From assembly GCA_013812265.1 (NCBI GenBank), contig JACCTQ010000031.1, positions 1-29,107 on the forward strand: DNA of 29,107 nt, read 5' to 3'. This document shows, in pieces, positions 16,334-23,112 of the stretch (position 1 is the first letter of the stretch; each line of letters begins with the position of its first letter). A program made the translations under genes and the position numbers. Below the pieces are notes generated by a model. That model saw nothing but the letters and a program-made list of their open reading frames with translations, did not search any database and was not told the DNA's origin. Source of the stretch: Actinomycetota bacterium. GTDB taxonomy: Bacteria > Actinomycetota > Thermoleophilia > Gaiellales > Gaiellaceae.

Positions 16334-17575
16334 CTAGGCCCCGACCCCGACCTCGCGCAGGGCGCGCGCCAACGCAAGCGCCTCGGGGTCGTCCGGGCCG
16401 ATGCCCGTCTCACCCGCCGCACGCGCGACCTCCCACAGGACGGCGTCGCGCACGCGGTCGCCTCCTGCGGCGAGCTCGAGCGTCTCCGCGTACGCGTCGG
16501 CGACGCGCTCCAAACGATGCTCGCGCGCGATGTAGTCCCGTGCGGCGCGCGTCATGGCCGCGCGCATGGGCTCGCTCGAGGCCAGCAGGTCGAGCGCTCC
16601 CGTCAGCAGCTCCACCTCGTGAGCGTCCACCGGCACCTTCAGCGCGACATCGTCCGGAAGCTCGGAGAACCAGCCCACGTCGCTCACGACGAGCGGGCGC
16701 CCGAGCGAGAGTGCGCGCAGGGCGCTGCCCGACGTCTCGCCCATGGTGGGCCAGCGCAGGCTGACGCACACGTCACACGCAGCCATGAGCGACCAGAGAC
16801 GCTCTTCGGACACGTAGTCCTCGCGGTGAACGGCGTCGCCGTCGGCCAGCCCGAGCCGTTCCAGCCGGTCGTCGAGACGGAAGCGGGGAGCGGCGGCTCC
16901 CACGAGGAGTAACCGGGCTTCGGGGTGCCTCCGGCGAAGGCGCGCGAAAGCCTCGAGGAGCTGCGGCACCCGCTTGCTGGGGTTGACGTTGCCGAAGCAT
17001 CCGATCACGGGCCCTCCAGGCACCGGAGCAGACTCGACTCCCGGCGCGGGCCAGGCGGGATGCGGGATGTGCCGAATGGGCCCGGCGTAACCGGCGCCCC
17101 GGGCGCGCTCCTCGACGTGTCGTGAGTGCACGATCAGGCCGGTGGCGTGGTCGAGCACCTCGCGGGCGAGCGGGAAGTCCTGCGGCCGCGTCTCCCAGAG
17201 AGGCGGGATCCGGTTCTCGATCACTCCGTGCGCCAGCAGGCGTCCTGCGATGCCGCCTTCCCGCTCCATGGCCCCGAGGTAGGCCTGGCCGTCGTGCCGT
17301 CCGAGCGTGAGCCCGGCCACGAGATGGTGCAGGACGAAGTCGTGGAGCACGACGATCCCGGGCCGCCGGCGCAGCGCCTCGACGATCCAGCCGTGAGCGT
17401 CGGCGTCGTTTCCCACGTGGTAGAGCCAGACGTCGATGCCCCGCGGAGACCGCCTGGAGCTCCGGCGGACGACGGCAACGTCGATCTTTCGCAGCAGGGC
17501 CGGCAGGAGCAGGGCGCTGTAGTCGGCGATGCCCGAGCGCTCGGGCGGCAACGGCGAGAGGTAGGCGACCTTCAC
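16334..17575 (-). CDS. GT4-like glycosyltransferase
   Basis: A GT-B enzyme of 413 residues. Seen: MKVAYLSPLPPERSGIADYSALLLPAL, a classic GT4 N-terminus with the glycine loop, GIVVLHDFVLHHLVAGLTLGR near 73-93, LIVHSRHVEERARGAGY, IPHPAWPAPG, GCFGNVNPSKRVPQLLEAFARLRRRHPEARLLLVG, and SLRWPTMGETSGSALRALSLGRPLVVSDVGWFSELPD. In the last, GETSGSALRALSLG stands at the nucleotide-sugar site. It belongs to a different GT4 subgroup from the three tandem copies downstream. The C-terminal 50 residues are an extra helical tail. The GTG at 17575 overlaps the upstream gene (GTGA). The stop is 6 nt from the GT-C start, within reach of the palindrome there. Confidence 0.87.
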   Translation of the reverse strand: MKVAYLSPLPPERSGIADYSALLLPALLRKIDVAVVRRSSRRSPRGIDVWLYHVGNDADAHGWIVEALRRRPGIVVLHDFVLHHLVAGLTLGRHDGQAYLGAMEREGGIAGRLLAHGVIENRIPPLWETRPQDFPLAREVLDHATGLIVHSRHVEERARGAGYAGPIRHIPHPAWPAPGVESAPVPGGPVIGCFGNVNPSKRVPQLLEAFARLRRRHPEARLLLVGAAAPRFRLDDRLERLGLADGDAVHREDYVSEERLWSLMAACDVCVSLRWPTMGETSGSALRALSLGRPLVVSDVGWFSELPDDVALKVPVDAHEVELLTGALDLLASSEPMRAAMTRAARDYIAREHRLERVADAYAETLELAAGGDRVRDAVLWEVARAAGETGIGPDDPEALALARALREVGVGA

Positions 17576-18600
17576 CGGGCCAGGAGGCGGTCGATCGTGG
17601 AGTCCCAGGACACTCGTTCGGCGACCGCCTTCCCGGCTTTGCCCCAGCTACGAGCCTCCTCGACATGCGCCTGGAGGAATGCGCACGCCTGGGCCAGCGC
17701 GTCCGCACGGGGCTCGCAGACGAGACCCGTGCGACGGTCGGAGACGACCTCGAGCGGTCCGCCAGCATCGGTGGTCGTGACCACCGGCTTCTCGGCGAGG
17801 AAGGCCTCGAACGGGACCATGCCGAAGTCCTCGTCGACGGGCGCGTAGTACACGGCCAGGCAGCGGGCGTAGAGATCAGCCAGCTCCTCCCCGCCGACCC
17901 TGCCGGCGAAGCGGGCGCGGCCGTCCAGCCCGTGGCGGCCGGCGATGTCCTCCAGGCGCGGGCGATCGGGGCCGTCACCGGCGATCACGCAGCGGAGGGT
18001 GGGGTCGGCAGCGAGCGCCTCGAGCAGGAGATCGTTCCGCTTCGCGCGGTCGAGGCGGCCGACCGACAGGACGAAGTCGCCATACGTCTCGCAGCGGTAG
18101 TCGAGGTCCTGGGGCGGGTGAGGCATCACCTCGGCCGCGATGCCGGTCGAGCTCTCCAGCCGCCGGGCCACGTTCTGCGACGTCGCGAAGAGCCGCCGGG
18201 CCTCTCCCAGCGCAACACGGTCGAGGCGCTGGACGGAGCGGCGTAGCGCGCGGTCCTCGACCGACTCGCCGAACTGCCCCAGTGCAGTGCGGTCGAGCTC
18301 GTACGCCTGCCGGAACTGGTGAACGAGCCACACGACCTTGTTCGGGTGACGGACCACGTAGGAGGGAAACTTCGTGGCGACGACGAGGTCGATCGGCTGA
18401 CCGTCGGCTTCCTCGAGATCGAGCAGGCGCCAGAGGAATGCTTGCGTGAGCACCCGCGCTCCGGGGTACCACTTGAAGGGCACCGTTACTAGATCGGCCT
18501 CGTGGTCCCGCTCGCGCAGCTCGGCAACGAGCTGCTCCGTGAAGATCTCGGCCCCTCCGCGTGCGAACGGCACCTGCGGGGCGCAGACCGCGACTCTCAT
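17572..18600 (-). CDS. GT4 family glycosyltransferase
   Basis: A GT-B enzyme of 342 residues. Seen: MRVAVCAPQVPFARGGAEIFTEQLVAELRERDHEADLVTVPF with the GGAE acceptor loop, VVWLVHQFRQAYEL near 89-101, LFATSQNVARRLESSTGI, VMPHPPQDL, FVLSVGRLDRAKRNDLLLEAL, CVIAGDGPDRPRLEDIAG, and YAPVDEDFGMVPFEAFLAEKPVVTTTDAGGPLEVV with an EX7E-type pair. The start overlaps the upstream methyltransferase stop (ATGA), and the stop overlaps the next gene (GTGA), so the operon is translationally coupled here. The sugar is unknown. Confidence 0.88.
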   Translation of the reverse strand: MRVAVCAPQVPFARGGAEIFTEQLVAELRERDHEADLVTVPFKWYPGARVLTQAFLWRLLDLEEADGQPIDLVVATKFPSYVVRHPNKVVWLVHQFRQAYELDRTALGQFGESVEDRALRRSVQRLDRVALGEARRLFATSQNVARRLESSTGIAAEVMPHPPQDLDYRCETYGDFVLSVGRLDRAKRNDLLLEALAADPTLRCVIAGDGPDRPRLEDIAGRHGLDGRARFAGRVGGEELADLYARCLAVYYAPVDEDFGMVPFEAFLAEKPVVTTTDAGGPLEVVSDRRTGLVCEPRADALAQACAFLQAHVEEARSWGKAGKAVAERVSWDSTIDRLLAR

Positions 18601-19805
18601 CGGCGGGCGACGACGGCGTAGTCGAGCGGGCCGAAGAGCTGCTCGTTCAGGCGGTCGACGTTGTGCGCGAGGGCCGCACGCGCGGGGTCGAATGCAGGCT
18701 CGGGCGGTAGGTCGACCGGGCGCAGGCGCTCTGCGGCGGGCGGCTCGTTCAGGTAGCGCACGTCGGCACGGGCGAAACCGGCCTGGCGCACGAGCAGCGC
18801 AAGCGTCTCGGGAACGAGCGGCTGTGCGTGCGTGAGGTCGGCGAAGTAGCTGCGCAGCGCCATGGGCGCCAGCGGATTGATGGTCTCCGCGACGAGGAGG
18901 CCGCCTGGCCGCAGCTTCGCGTGGACGAGCTCGAGCAGTCGGACGAGCGCGGGCGGCGAAAGATGCTCGACCAGCTGCCCGGCGAAGAACCCACCCACGG
19001 AGCCGTTCTCGAGGCCCTCCAGGTAGGTGAGCACGTCACCCTGCTCGACATCGACCCCCTCGCCGCGGGCGAAGGCCACCATGTCGGTGTCCGCATCCAC
19101 GCCACGGGCGTCGACGCCTTCATCCCGGAGGAGCGTCAGGAGCTCGCCGCGACCACACGCGAGGTCGACCACCGGAGCAGCGTCGCGGAAGTCCTCGATG
19201 TAGACACGTTGGCGCTCGCGGATCAGCTCAGGCGATCCGCGCATCCTGCTCTCGAAGGCGAAGTAGTCGGGGATGGCGGTCGCCGCCGGCTGTGCCGCGA
19301 CCGTGCCGGTTGGTGCACCGCCCCGGCGCTCGACCCGCGTCAGGCGCAGATGCAGCTCCTCGGCCTCCCGGCGGAGACCGGCTGACGCCTGGTCGCCCTC
19401 GCCCGCACGGCGCTCCAGCGCCTCGGTCTCACGGCGAGCGTCGTCGAGGCGCTCGTGCAACTCGTCCACGAGCTTGAGCGTCGCCTCGTTGAAGATCCGC
19501 TGGTCGCGGGCCAGCGGCTCGACGTACCAGCGGATGAGCCTCCGGAGCGTTCGTTTGACCGGATGCGCGAGCGCGCCGCGGGCGCCCGGGCCACGGTACA
19601 CGGGCTGATCGAAGGTCACCGGCCAGAGGCGCTCGGCGTCGGCGCGAGCCGTCGAAGCGCGCGCCTCGTGGCGCGCCCCGTTCCCCGCAGCCGGCTCGCT
19701 CCGCTGCACCTCGTCCTTGAGGCGCGCGAAGAGCGCGGCTACATCAACGCCGTCCGGCGAGGAAATGCCTGCAGGGGATGGGATTTCCTCTGCTTCGTCC
19801 GGCAT
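18597..19805 (-). CDS. SAM-dependent methyltransferase with N-terminal coiled coil
   Basis: A 402-residue first gene of the nine-gene glycan operon. Residues about 80-100 are basic and amphipathic (KRTLRRLIRWYVEPLARDQRIFNE). Residues about 105-162 form a coiled coil rich in Glu, Arg and Leu. The class I methyltransferase follows: YFAFESRMRGSPELIRERQRVYIEDF (181-206), motif I VVDLACGRGELLTLL (212-226), GVDADTDM, and GQLVEHLSPPALVRLLELVHAKLRPGGLLVAETINP. Known: methyltransferases joined to coiled coils cap O-antigen chains and set their length (WbdD group, with a different domain order). A chain-capping role feeding the Wzm/Wzt exporter is inference; no kinase domain is present. The ATG at 19805 has no Shine-Dalgarno, but TAGAAT ends 6 nt upstream, indicating a leaderless mRNA. 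Confidence 0.86.
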   Translation of the reverse strand: MPDEAEEIPSPAGISSPDGVDVAALFARLKDEVQRSEPAAGNGARHEARASTARADAERLWPVTFDQPVYRGPGARGALAHPVKRTLRRLIRWYVEPLARDQRIFNEATLKLVDELHERLDDARRETEALERRAGEGDQASAGLRREAEELHLRLTRVERRGGAPTGTVAAQPAATAIPDYFAFESRMRGSPELIRERQRVYIEDFRDAAPVVDLACGRGELLTLLRDEGVDARGVDADTDMVAFARGEGVDVEQGDVLTYLEGLENGSVGGFFAGQLVEHLSPPALVRLLELVHAKLRPGGLLVAETINPLAPMALRSYFADLTHAQPLVPETLALLVRQAGFARADVRYLNEPPAAERLRPVDLPPEPAFDPARAALAHNVDRLNEQLFGPLDYAVVARR

Positions 19806-19811
19806 CGGCGC

Positions 19812-19817
19812 ATTCTA
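19812..19817 (-). promoter_or_regulatory. Putative -10 hexamer TAGAAT of the nine-gene glycan operon
   Basis: TAGAAT is close to the ideal TANNNT/TATAAT and ends 6 nt before the ATG at 19805, so +1 coincides with the A of the start codon. No strong -35 is visible. The antitoxin operator palindrome lies about 45 bp upstream, in the shared divergent region. Confidence 0.55.
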
Positions 19818-19858
19818 TCGGCGGGCAGGGCGGGTCCAGCCAGCGACGAGTACGAGTG

Positions 19859-19872
19859 TGATGCTAGCATCA
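19859..19872. promoter_or_regulatory. 14-bp perfect palindrome, likely VapB operator
   Basis: TGATGCTAGCATCA is its own reverse complement and ends 5 bp before the antitoxin ATG. Ribbon-helix-helix antitoxins bind such palindromes to repress their own operon. A second GATGC follows at 19873-19877 and could extend the site. Confidence 0.65.
19865..19870 (+). promoter_or_regulatory. Putative -10 hexamer TAGCAT of vapB, inside the operator
   Basis: TAGCAT fits TANNNT and ends 7 nt before the ATG at 19878, matching the leaderless layout of the other operon heads. It lies in the centre of the palindrome, so bound antitoxin would block RNA polymerase directly. Confidence 0.5.
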
Positions 19873-19877
19873 GATGC

Positions 19878-20111
19878 ATGACACGTCGCACAACGCTGGC
19901 CGCGGATGCGGACGATCTGGCCGTTCTCGAGGCGGAAGCTCGTCGGCGCGGCGTCTCGCTCGCGCGCGTGCTGCGGGAGCTCGTAGAGCGCGAGGCCCGC
20001 GAGCTCAGACAGCAGAAGCGGCCGCGCTTCGGCATCGCGACGAGTGGTGGCGCCGGCCTCTCCGAGCTCAGCTGGCTCGACGAGGAAGCGCCGGCGCGCA
20101 GGCCCCTCTGA
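19878..20111 (+). CDS. vapB: Ribbon-helix-helix antitoxin (VapB-type)
   Basis: A 77-residue product. Residues 1-8 (MTRRTTLA) form the DNA-reading strand; DDLAVLEAEARRRG and SLARVLRELVEREARELRQQ form the two helices of a MetJ/Arc/CopG fold. The C-terminal stretch RPRFGIATSGGAGLSELSWLDEE resembles the flexible toxin-binding tail of VapB antitoxins. It should neutralise the PIN-domain ribonuclease encoded downstream and repress transcription through the palindrome at 19859-19872. The ATG at 19878 is preferred over the out-of-frame ATG at 19874, because it gives the MTRRTTL strand and sits 7 nt from a -10-like hexamer. The toxin gene is 172 bp away, not adjacent as in normal vapBC operons; an inserted element fills the gap. 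Confidence 0.85.
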   Translation: MTRRTTLAADADDLAVLEAEARRRGVSLARVLRELVEREARELRQQKRPRFGIATSGGAGLSELSWLDEEAPARRPL

Positions 20112-20116
20112 GGGCC

Positions 20117-20282
20117 TAGTGCTCCGTCCCGGAAGTCGCTTGATGATCCTGGCGCGCGAAAAGCAAGCCGGGGAAGGACGCGGGGAGCGCGCATGTGCGG
20201 GCACATGTAAGCGACGGAGGACGCAGTCCGGCGCCGCTTTGCAGCCGCCCAGGGCGCGAGTGACTTTCGGGACGGAGCACTA
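20117..20282. mobile_element. Miniature foldback element (about 162-166 bp) inside vapBC
   Basis: Ends are 21-bp inverted repeats with one mismatch (20117-20137 and 20262-20282), starting TAGTGCTCCGTCCCGG. The outermost TA on each side could be a target duplication, leaving a 162-bp core beginning GTGCTCC and ending GGAGCAC. Inside the ends the arms still pair imperfectly (CCTGG, AAAGC and GCCGG blocks recur in both arms) and meet at a central hairpin, CATGTGC-GG-GCACATG, so the whole element can fold as one long stem. It encodes no protein I can support. Its ends differ from those of the RAYT element at 28077-29012, so another transposase must have moved it. Confidence 0.8.
20274..20277 (+). 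promoter_or_regulatory. GGAG ribosome binding site for the toxin, within the element end
   Basis: GGAG lies 6 nt before the toxin GTG at 20284 and belongs to the right inverted repeat of the inserted element. Without the element, GAGGG at the antitoxin stop would be the Shine-Dalgarno. Confidence 0.55.
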
Positions 20283-20283
20283 A

Positions 20284-20700
20284 GTGAGCCTGGTTCTGGA
20301 CGCCGGCCCGATAGTCGCGCTGCTCCTTCGCGACGACCCGGCGCACGTGCGCTGCGTGGCCATGGTCGACCAGGTCGACGAGGACCTCGTCGTGCCCGCG
20401 CCCGTGCTCGTCGAGGTCGATTACTGGTTGCGCAAGACCGGGTTGGTCGAGGTCTGGCAAAGCTTCGTGAACGATCTCGTCGAGGGCGGATACCGGCTCG
20501 TCCACCCGGGCGAGGCGGAAGTCGCGCGTGCGGCCGACCTCGAGGTCCGTTACGCCGAGCTCGAGCTCGGGTTCGTCGATGCCGCAGTGATCGCACTCTG
20601 CGAGCGCCTGGGCGAGACCAAGGTGGCGACGCTCGACCGGCGCCACTTCTCGGTCGTGCGACCGCGCCATTGTGACGCGCTGCGGCTGCTGCCCGAGTAA
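20284..20700 (+). CDS. vapC: PIN-domain toxin ribonuclease (VapC-type)
   Basis: A 138-residue product, normal for VapC. Seen: the four acidic metal ligands of the PIN active site, Asp 6 (LVLDAGP), Glu 44 (VLVEVDYWL), Asp 99 (GFVDAAVIAL) and Asp 118 (ATLDRRHFSVV). All are intact, so the toxin should be active as an RNA-cleaving enzyme. Known: VapC toxins cut tRNA or rRNA and are held inactive by VapB. The GTG at 20284 gives the usual short N-terminus before the first Asp. The gene is separated from vapB by the small element at 20117-20282, yet a GGAG in that element sits 6 nt upstream of the start. The stop lies 6 bp before a second small element. Confidence 0.9.
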   Translation: MSLVLDAGPIVALLLRDDPAHVRCVAMVDQVDEDLVVPAPVLVEVDYWLRKTGLVEVWQSFVNDLVEGGYRLVHPGEAEVARAADLEVRYAELELGFVDAAVIALCERLGETKVATLDRRHFSVVRPRHCDALRLLPE

Positions 20701-20706
20701 GCGCAG

Positions 20707-20860
20707 GGGGTCAGGTCTTGCGTTGCAACACGAGATCGGTCGCTCGAAACCATGGAGACGCGGCGAAGAAGCACGCACATTCGAGCCACGACACGCTCGC
20801 TCAGGTGTTTCGTGGCTCCGAGCGTGGTGTCGTCGCTGTTGCAGTGCAAGACCTGACCCC
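20707..20860. mobile_element. 154-bp non-autonomous RAYT-type element
   Basis: Left end 20707-20730 and right end 20837-20860 are 24-bp inverted repeats differing at two neighbouring bases. Each consists of GGGGTCAGGTC followed by TTGC, three bases and GCAA. The same block is found at both ends of the RAYT element at 28077-29012, so this copy was probably mobilised by that transposase or a relative. There is no ORF inside; the middle holds a strong hairpin (20783-20818). It fills the gap between the convergent ends of vapC (stop 6 bp away) and the methyltransferase gene (stop 2 bp away). Confidence 0.85.
20783..20818. repeat. Hairpin in the centre of the 154-bp element
   Basis: GAGCCACGA (20783-20791) pairs perfectly with TCGTGGCTC (20810-20818). 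CAC/GTG next to the stem extends it to about 12 bp with a TT bulge. It lies between convergent genes and might slow transcription, but there is no T-run. Confidence 0.6.
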
Positions 20861-20862
20861 TC

Positions 20863-21585
20863 CTAAGCCGCCGTCGCCCGCAGCCAGATCTGCGTCCAGA
20901 AGGGGCCGAGCGCCCGGTACACGAGCGGTTCCGCCAGGTGCGAGAGCACGTCGGCCGGTCTGTTCCCGAACAGGCGCTTGCGGTTGTTGTGAAAGCGACG
21001 GATATCCGTGAACCCCTCCTTACGGAGGAGCTGCTTCAAGCGTCTCGGGCTGTAGCCGAGCTCCGTAGTCCCGTATTCCGACGAGACCAACCGACCCTGG
21101 AAGCGGTGCTTCCAGTTCGGCTCAGCGAGCAGCAGTCGCCCGTCGGGGCGCAACGCGCGGAAGGCGGAGCCGATCACCAGATCCGGGCGGGAGCTGTGAT
21201 GAAGCGCGTCGTAGCTCAGGCACGCATCGAAGGTTCTCCCGAGATCGAGCTCCTCCATATCGCCCACCTCGAACTGCGCGGCGACTCCTTCGGCGGCGGC
21301 TTGCTCGCGCGCGATCTCGATCATCTCCGGCGAGATGTCATAGCCCACGGCCTCGACGCCGTGGCGGGCGGCGAACCGAGTCATCCAGCCCGAGCCGCAG
21401 CCGAGCTCGCAAAGACGGACGCCGCGATGGAGCTCGAGCAGCTGCACGACGTAGCCGAAGTCGATGAGATGCCGGGCGGTCTCGCGGGGTGAATTGACGA
21501 ACGGCTTCGAGCGGAGCCAGTCACGACCCGCCTCGTCTACTCGCGCTGGGTAGTCACGCTCGGCTTGCTTCCGCGCATCGAGCAC
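20863..21585 (-). CDS. SAM-dependent methyltransferase (class I, small-molecule type)
   Basis: A 240-residue product. Seen: motif I VRLCELGCGSGWMTRFAA (56-73), AVGYDISPEMIEIAREQA, FEVGDMEELDLGRTFDACLSYDALHHSSRPDLVIGSAFRALRPDGRLLLAEPNWKHRF, and a C-terminal helical part (YSPRRLKQLLRKEGFTDIRRF). Known: this is the ubiE/type-11 methyltransferase layout. Among polysaccharide genes it could methylate a sugar or a lipid carrier; the substrate is unknown. The open frame extends into the divergent neighbour, but the GTG at 21585 is chosen because TACGAT (21592-21597) ends exactly 6 nt upstream and the upstream residues overlap the other gene's promoter. The gene is divergent from the secreted hydrolase gene at 21632, and its stop lies 2 bp from the 154-bp element. 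Confidence 0.82.
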   Translation of the reverse strand: MLDARKQAERDYPARVDEAGRDWLRSKPFVNSPRETARHLIDFGYVVQLLELHRGVRLCELGCGSGWMTRFAARHGVEAVGYDISPEMIEIAREQAAAEGVAAQFEVGDMEELDLGRTFDACLSYDALHHSSRPDLVIGSAFRALRPDGRLLLAEPNWKHRFQGRLVSSEYGTTELGYSPRRLKQLLRKEGFTDIRRFHNNRKRLFGNRPADVLSHLAEPLVYRALGPFWTQIWLRATAA

Positions 21586-21591
21586 ACCTTG

Positions 21592-21597
21592 ATCGTA
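21592..21597 (-). promoter_or_regulatory. Putative -10 hexamer TACGAT for the methyltransferase gene
   Basis: TACGAT ends 6 nt before the GTG at 21585, the leaderless spacing seen at other operon heads here. It was used to select that start. Confidence 0.45.
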
Positions 21598-21618
21598 GGG
21601 ATCGCGGGCGTGAACGGC

Positions 21619-21624
21619 TACCCT
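21619..21624 (+). promoter_or_regulatory. Putative -10 hexamer TACCCT for the secreted hydrolase gene
   Basis: TACCCT ends 7 nt before the ATG at 21632. No Shine-Dalgarno precedes the ATG. A TTGATC at 21589 is too far away to be its -35. Confidence 0.4.
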
Positions 21625-21631
21625 CGTTCCG

Positions 21632-23092
21632 ATGAAGAGGGGTCTTCTCGTGGTTCTCTGTGCGCTTGCATGGGCTCCCGCGGCGCATGCCGGCGGTCCC
21701 GCGCTGCTGCTCGGAACGGCCGAGGACGACGTGAAGGGGCCAACCCTCGTCGCCGCGAACACGAACATGCGGCTCGCCCGGCTGGCCGGACACCAGGCAG
21801 TGCGGATGACCGCGCTCTGGGGACCCGGGAAGACTGCTTCCACAGCGCTCGAGCGGAAGCTGCTCGGTAACGCCGCCAGCGCCGCGCGGCTGAACGGCAT
21901 GACGGTGTTCCTGGCGGTACACAACGTCGGGTCGCGGTTCACGCCGCTAACCGAGGAGGCGCGAACCGAGTTCGCCCGCTACGCAGCTTCGCTGGCGCGT
22001 TCGTTTCCGACCTTCCGCAACATCATCGTCGGGAATGAGCCGAACATCAATCGCTTCTGGATGCCCCAGTACAACCTGGACGGCTCGGACGCGGCAGCGC
22101 CCGGCTATCTGGCGTTACTCGCCAAGACTTACGACGCGCTCAAGGCCGTGTCCCGCCGCGTCACCGTGATCGGAGGCGCGCTCTCCCCTCGCGGCGCCGA
22201 CAACCCGAGCTCGAGCCGGCACACGCACTCCCCGACGACGTTCATCACCGACCTCGGCGACGCCTACCGCGAGAGCGGACGGACCAAGCCAATCATGGAT
22301 CAGTTCGCCATTCACCCGTACCAGGACAACTCGAGTCAGCCGCCCAGCTTCCGGCATCCCAACACGAGGACGATCTCCATCTCGGACTACCCGAAGCTGG
22401 TCGGCCTGCTGGGACGGGCCTTCAACGGCACGGGGCAGGCGGGATCCACGCTGCCGATCGTCTACGCCGAGTACGGGGTGGAGTCCGTCGTACCCGCATC
22501 CAAAGCACGGCGGTACACGGGCAAGGAGCTCGCCACCGTCAAGCCGGTGAGTGCCGAGACCCAGGGGGCGTACTATCGCCAGGCGATTCAGATCGCCTTC
22601 TGCCAGCCCAACGTGCGGGCGATGCTGCTGTTCCTGACGTTCGACGACAAGAACCTGGCGGGGTGGCAGTCGGGCGCCTACTACGTCGACCGAACGCCGA
22701 AGTCCAATCTCGGCACGATCCGGCGCGCGACCGAGGAGTCCCGGCGCGGCGTGGTGAACCGCTGCGAGGGGCTCGAGCTCGATGTCGAGGCGAAAGTCCG
22801 GTTCCCTCTCGCGGCCGACCTGAGGCCCGGAAGACAGCCCGTGTTGAGACTCCAGTGCGATATCGACTGCGACTACGTGCTGCGCCTGGAGAAGCTGCCC
22901 CGGCGCTCCGTCACGCAGGTTTTGCGCGGCCGAGCCATCGGTGGGCAGAAGGCCACGCGGGTCAAGCTCCCACCGCTTCGCCTGGCGCCCGGCATCTACC
23001 GATACGCGCTGCAGCTCATCGCAGCGGTCAACCGCGGCGAGCCGAAGATCATCGCGAGCAGGCCGCTTCGCATCACGCGGGGCTCGACGTAG
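21632..23092 (+). CDS. Secreted glycoside hydrolase-like protein (clan GH-A TIM barrel)
   Basis: A 486-residue product with an N-terminal signal peptide (MKRGLLVVLCALAWAPAAHA, cleavage near residue 20). Seen: the barrel shows VRMTALWGPG near 57-66, NGMTVFLAVHN near 88-98, IIVGNEPNINRFW near 131-143, FAIHPYQ near 225-231 and LPIVYAEYGVES near 274-285. Known: in clan GH-A, the Glu of NEP (here 136) is the acid/base and a Glu at the end of a later strand (here probably 280) is the nucleophile, so both are in place. After about residue 390 comes a beta-rich domain (VLRLQCDIDCDYVLRLEKLP), perhaps an accessory sandwich. It may trim or remodel the glycan made by this locus; the exact GH family and substrate are unknown. 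A methyltransferase gene follows after 20 bp. Confidence 0.8.
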   Translation: MKRGLLVVLCALAWAPAAHAGGPALLLGTAEDDVKGPTLVAANTNMRLARLAGHQAVRMTALWGPGKTASTALERKLLGNAASAARLNGMTVFLAVHNVGSRFTPLTEEARTEFARYAASLARSFPTFRNIIVGNEPNINRFWMPQYNLDGSDAAAPGYLALLAKTYDALKAVSRRVTVIGGALSPRGADNPSSSRHTHSPTTFITDLGDAYRESGRTKPIMDQFAIHPYQDNSSQPPSFRHPNTRTISISDYPKLVGLLGRAFNGTGQAGSTLPIVYAEYGVESVVPASKARRYTGKELATVKPVSAETQGAYYRQAIQIAFCQPNVRAMLLFLTFDDKNLAGWQSGAYYVDRTPKSNLGTIRRATEESRRGVVNRCEGLELDVEAKVRFPLAADLRPGRQPVLRLQCDIDCDYVLRLEKLPRRSVTQVLRGRAIGGQKATRVKLPPLRLAPGIYRYALQLIAAVNRGEPKIIASRPLRITRGST

Positions 23093-23112
23093 AAAACCGG
23101 GACACGAGCGAA

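Noticed and set aside
20707..20860. CRISPR-like array or small-RNA gene
   Set aside because: There is only one inverted pair, with no direct repeats or spacers. The ends match a transposase element, which explains the structure better.
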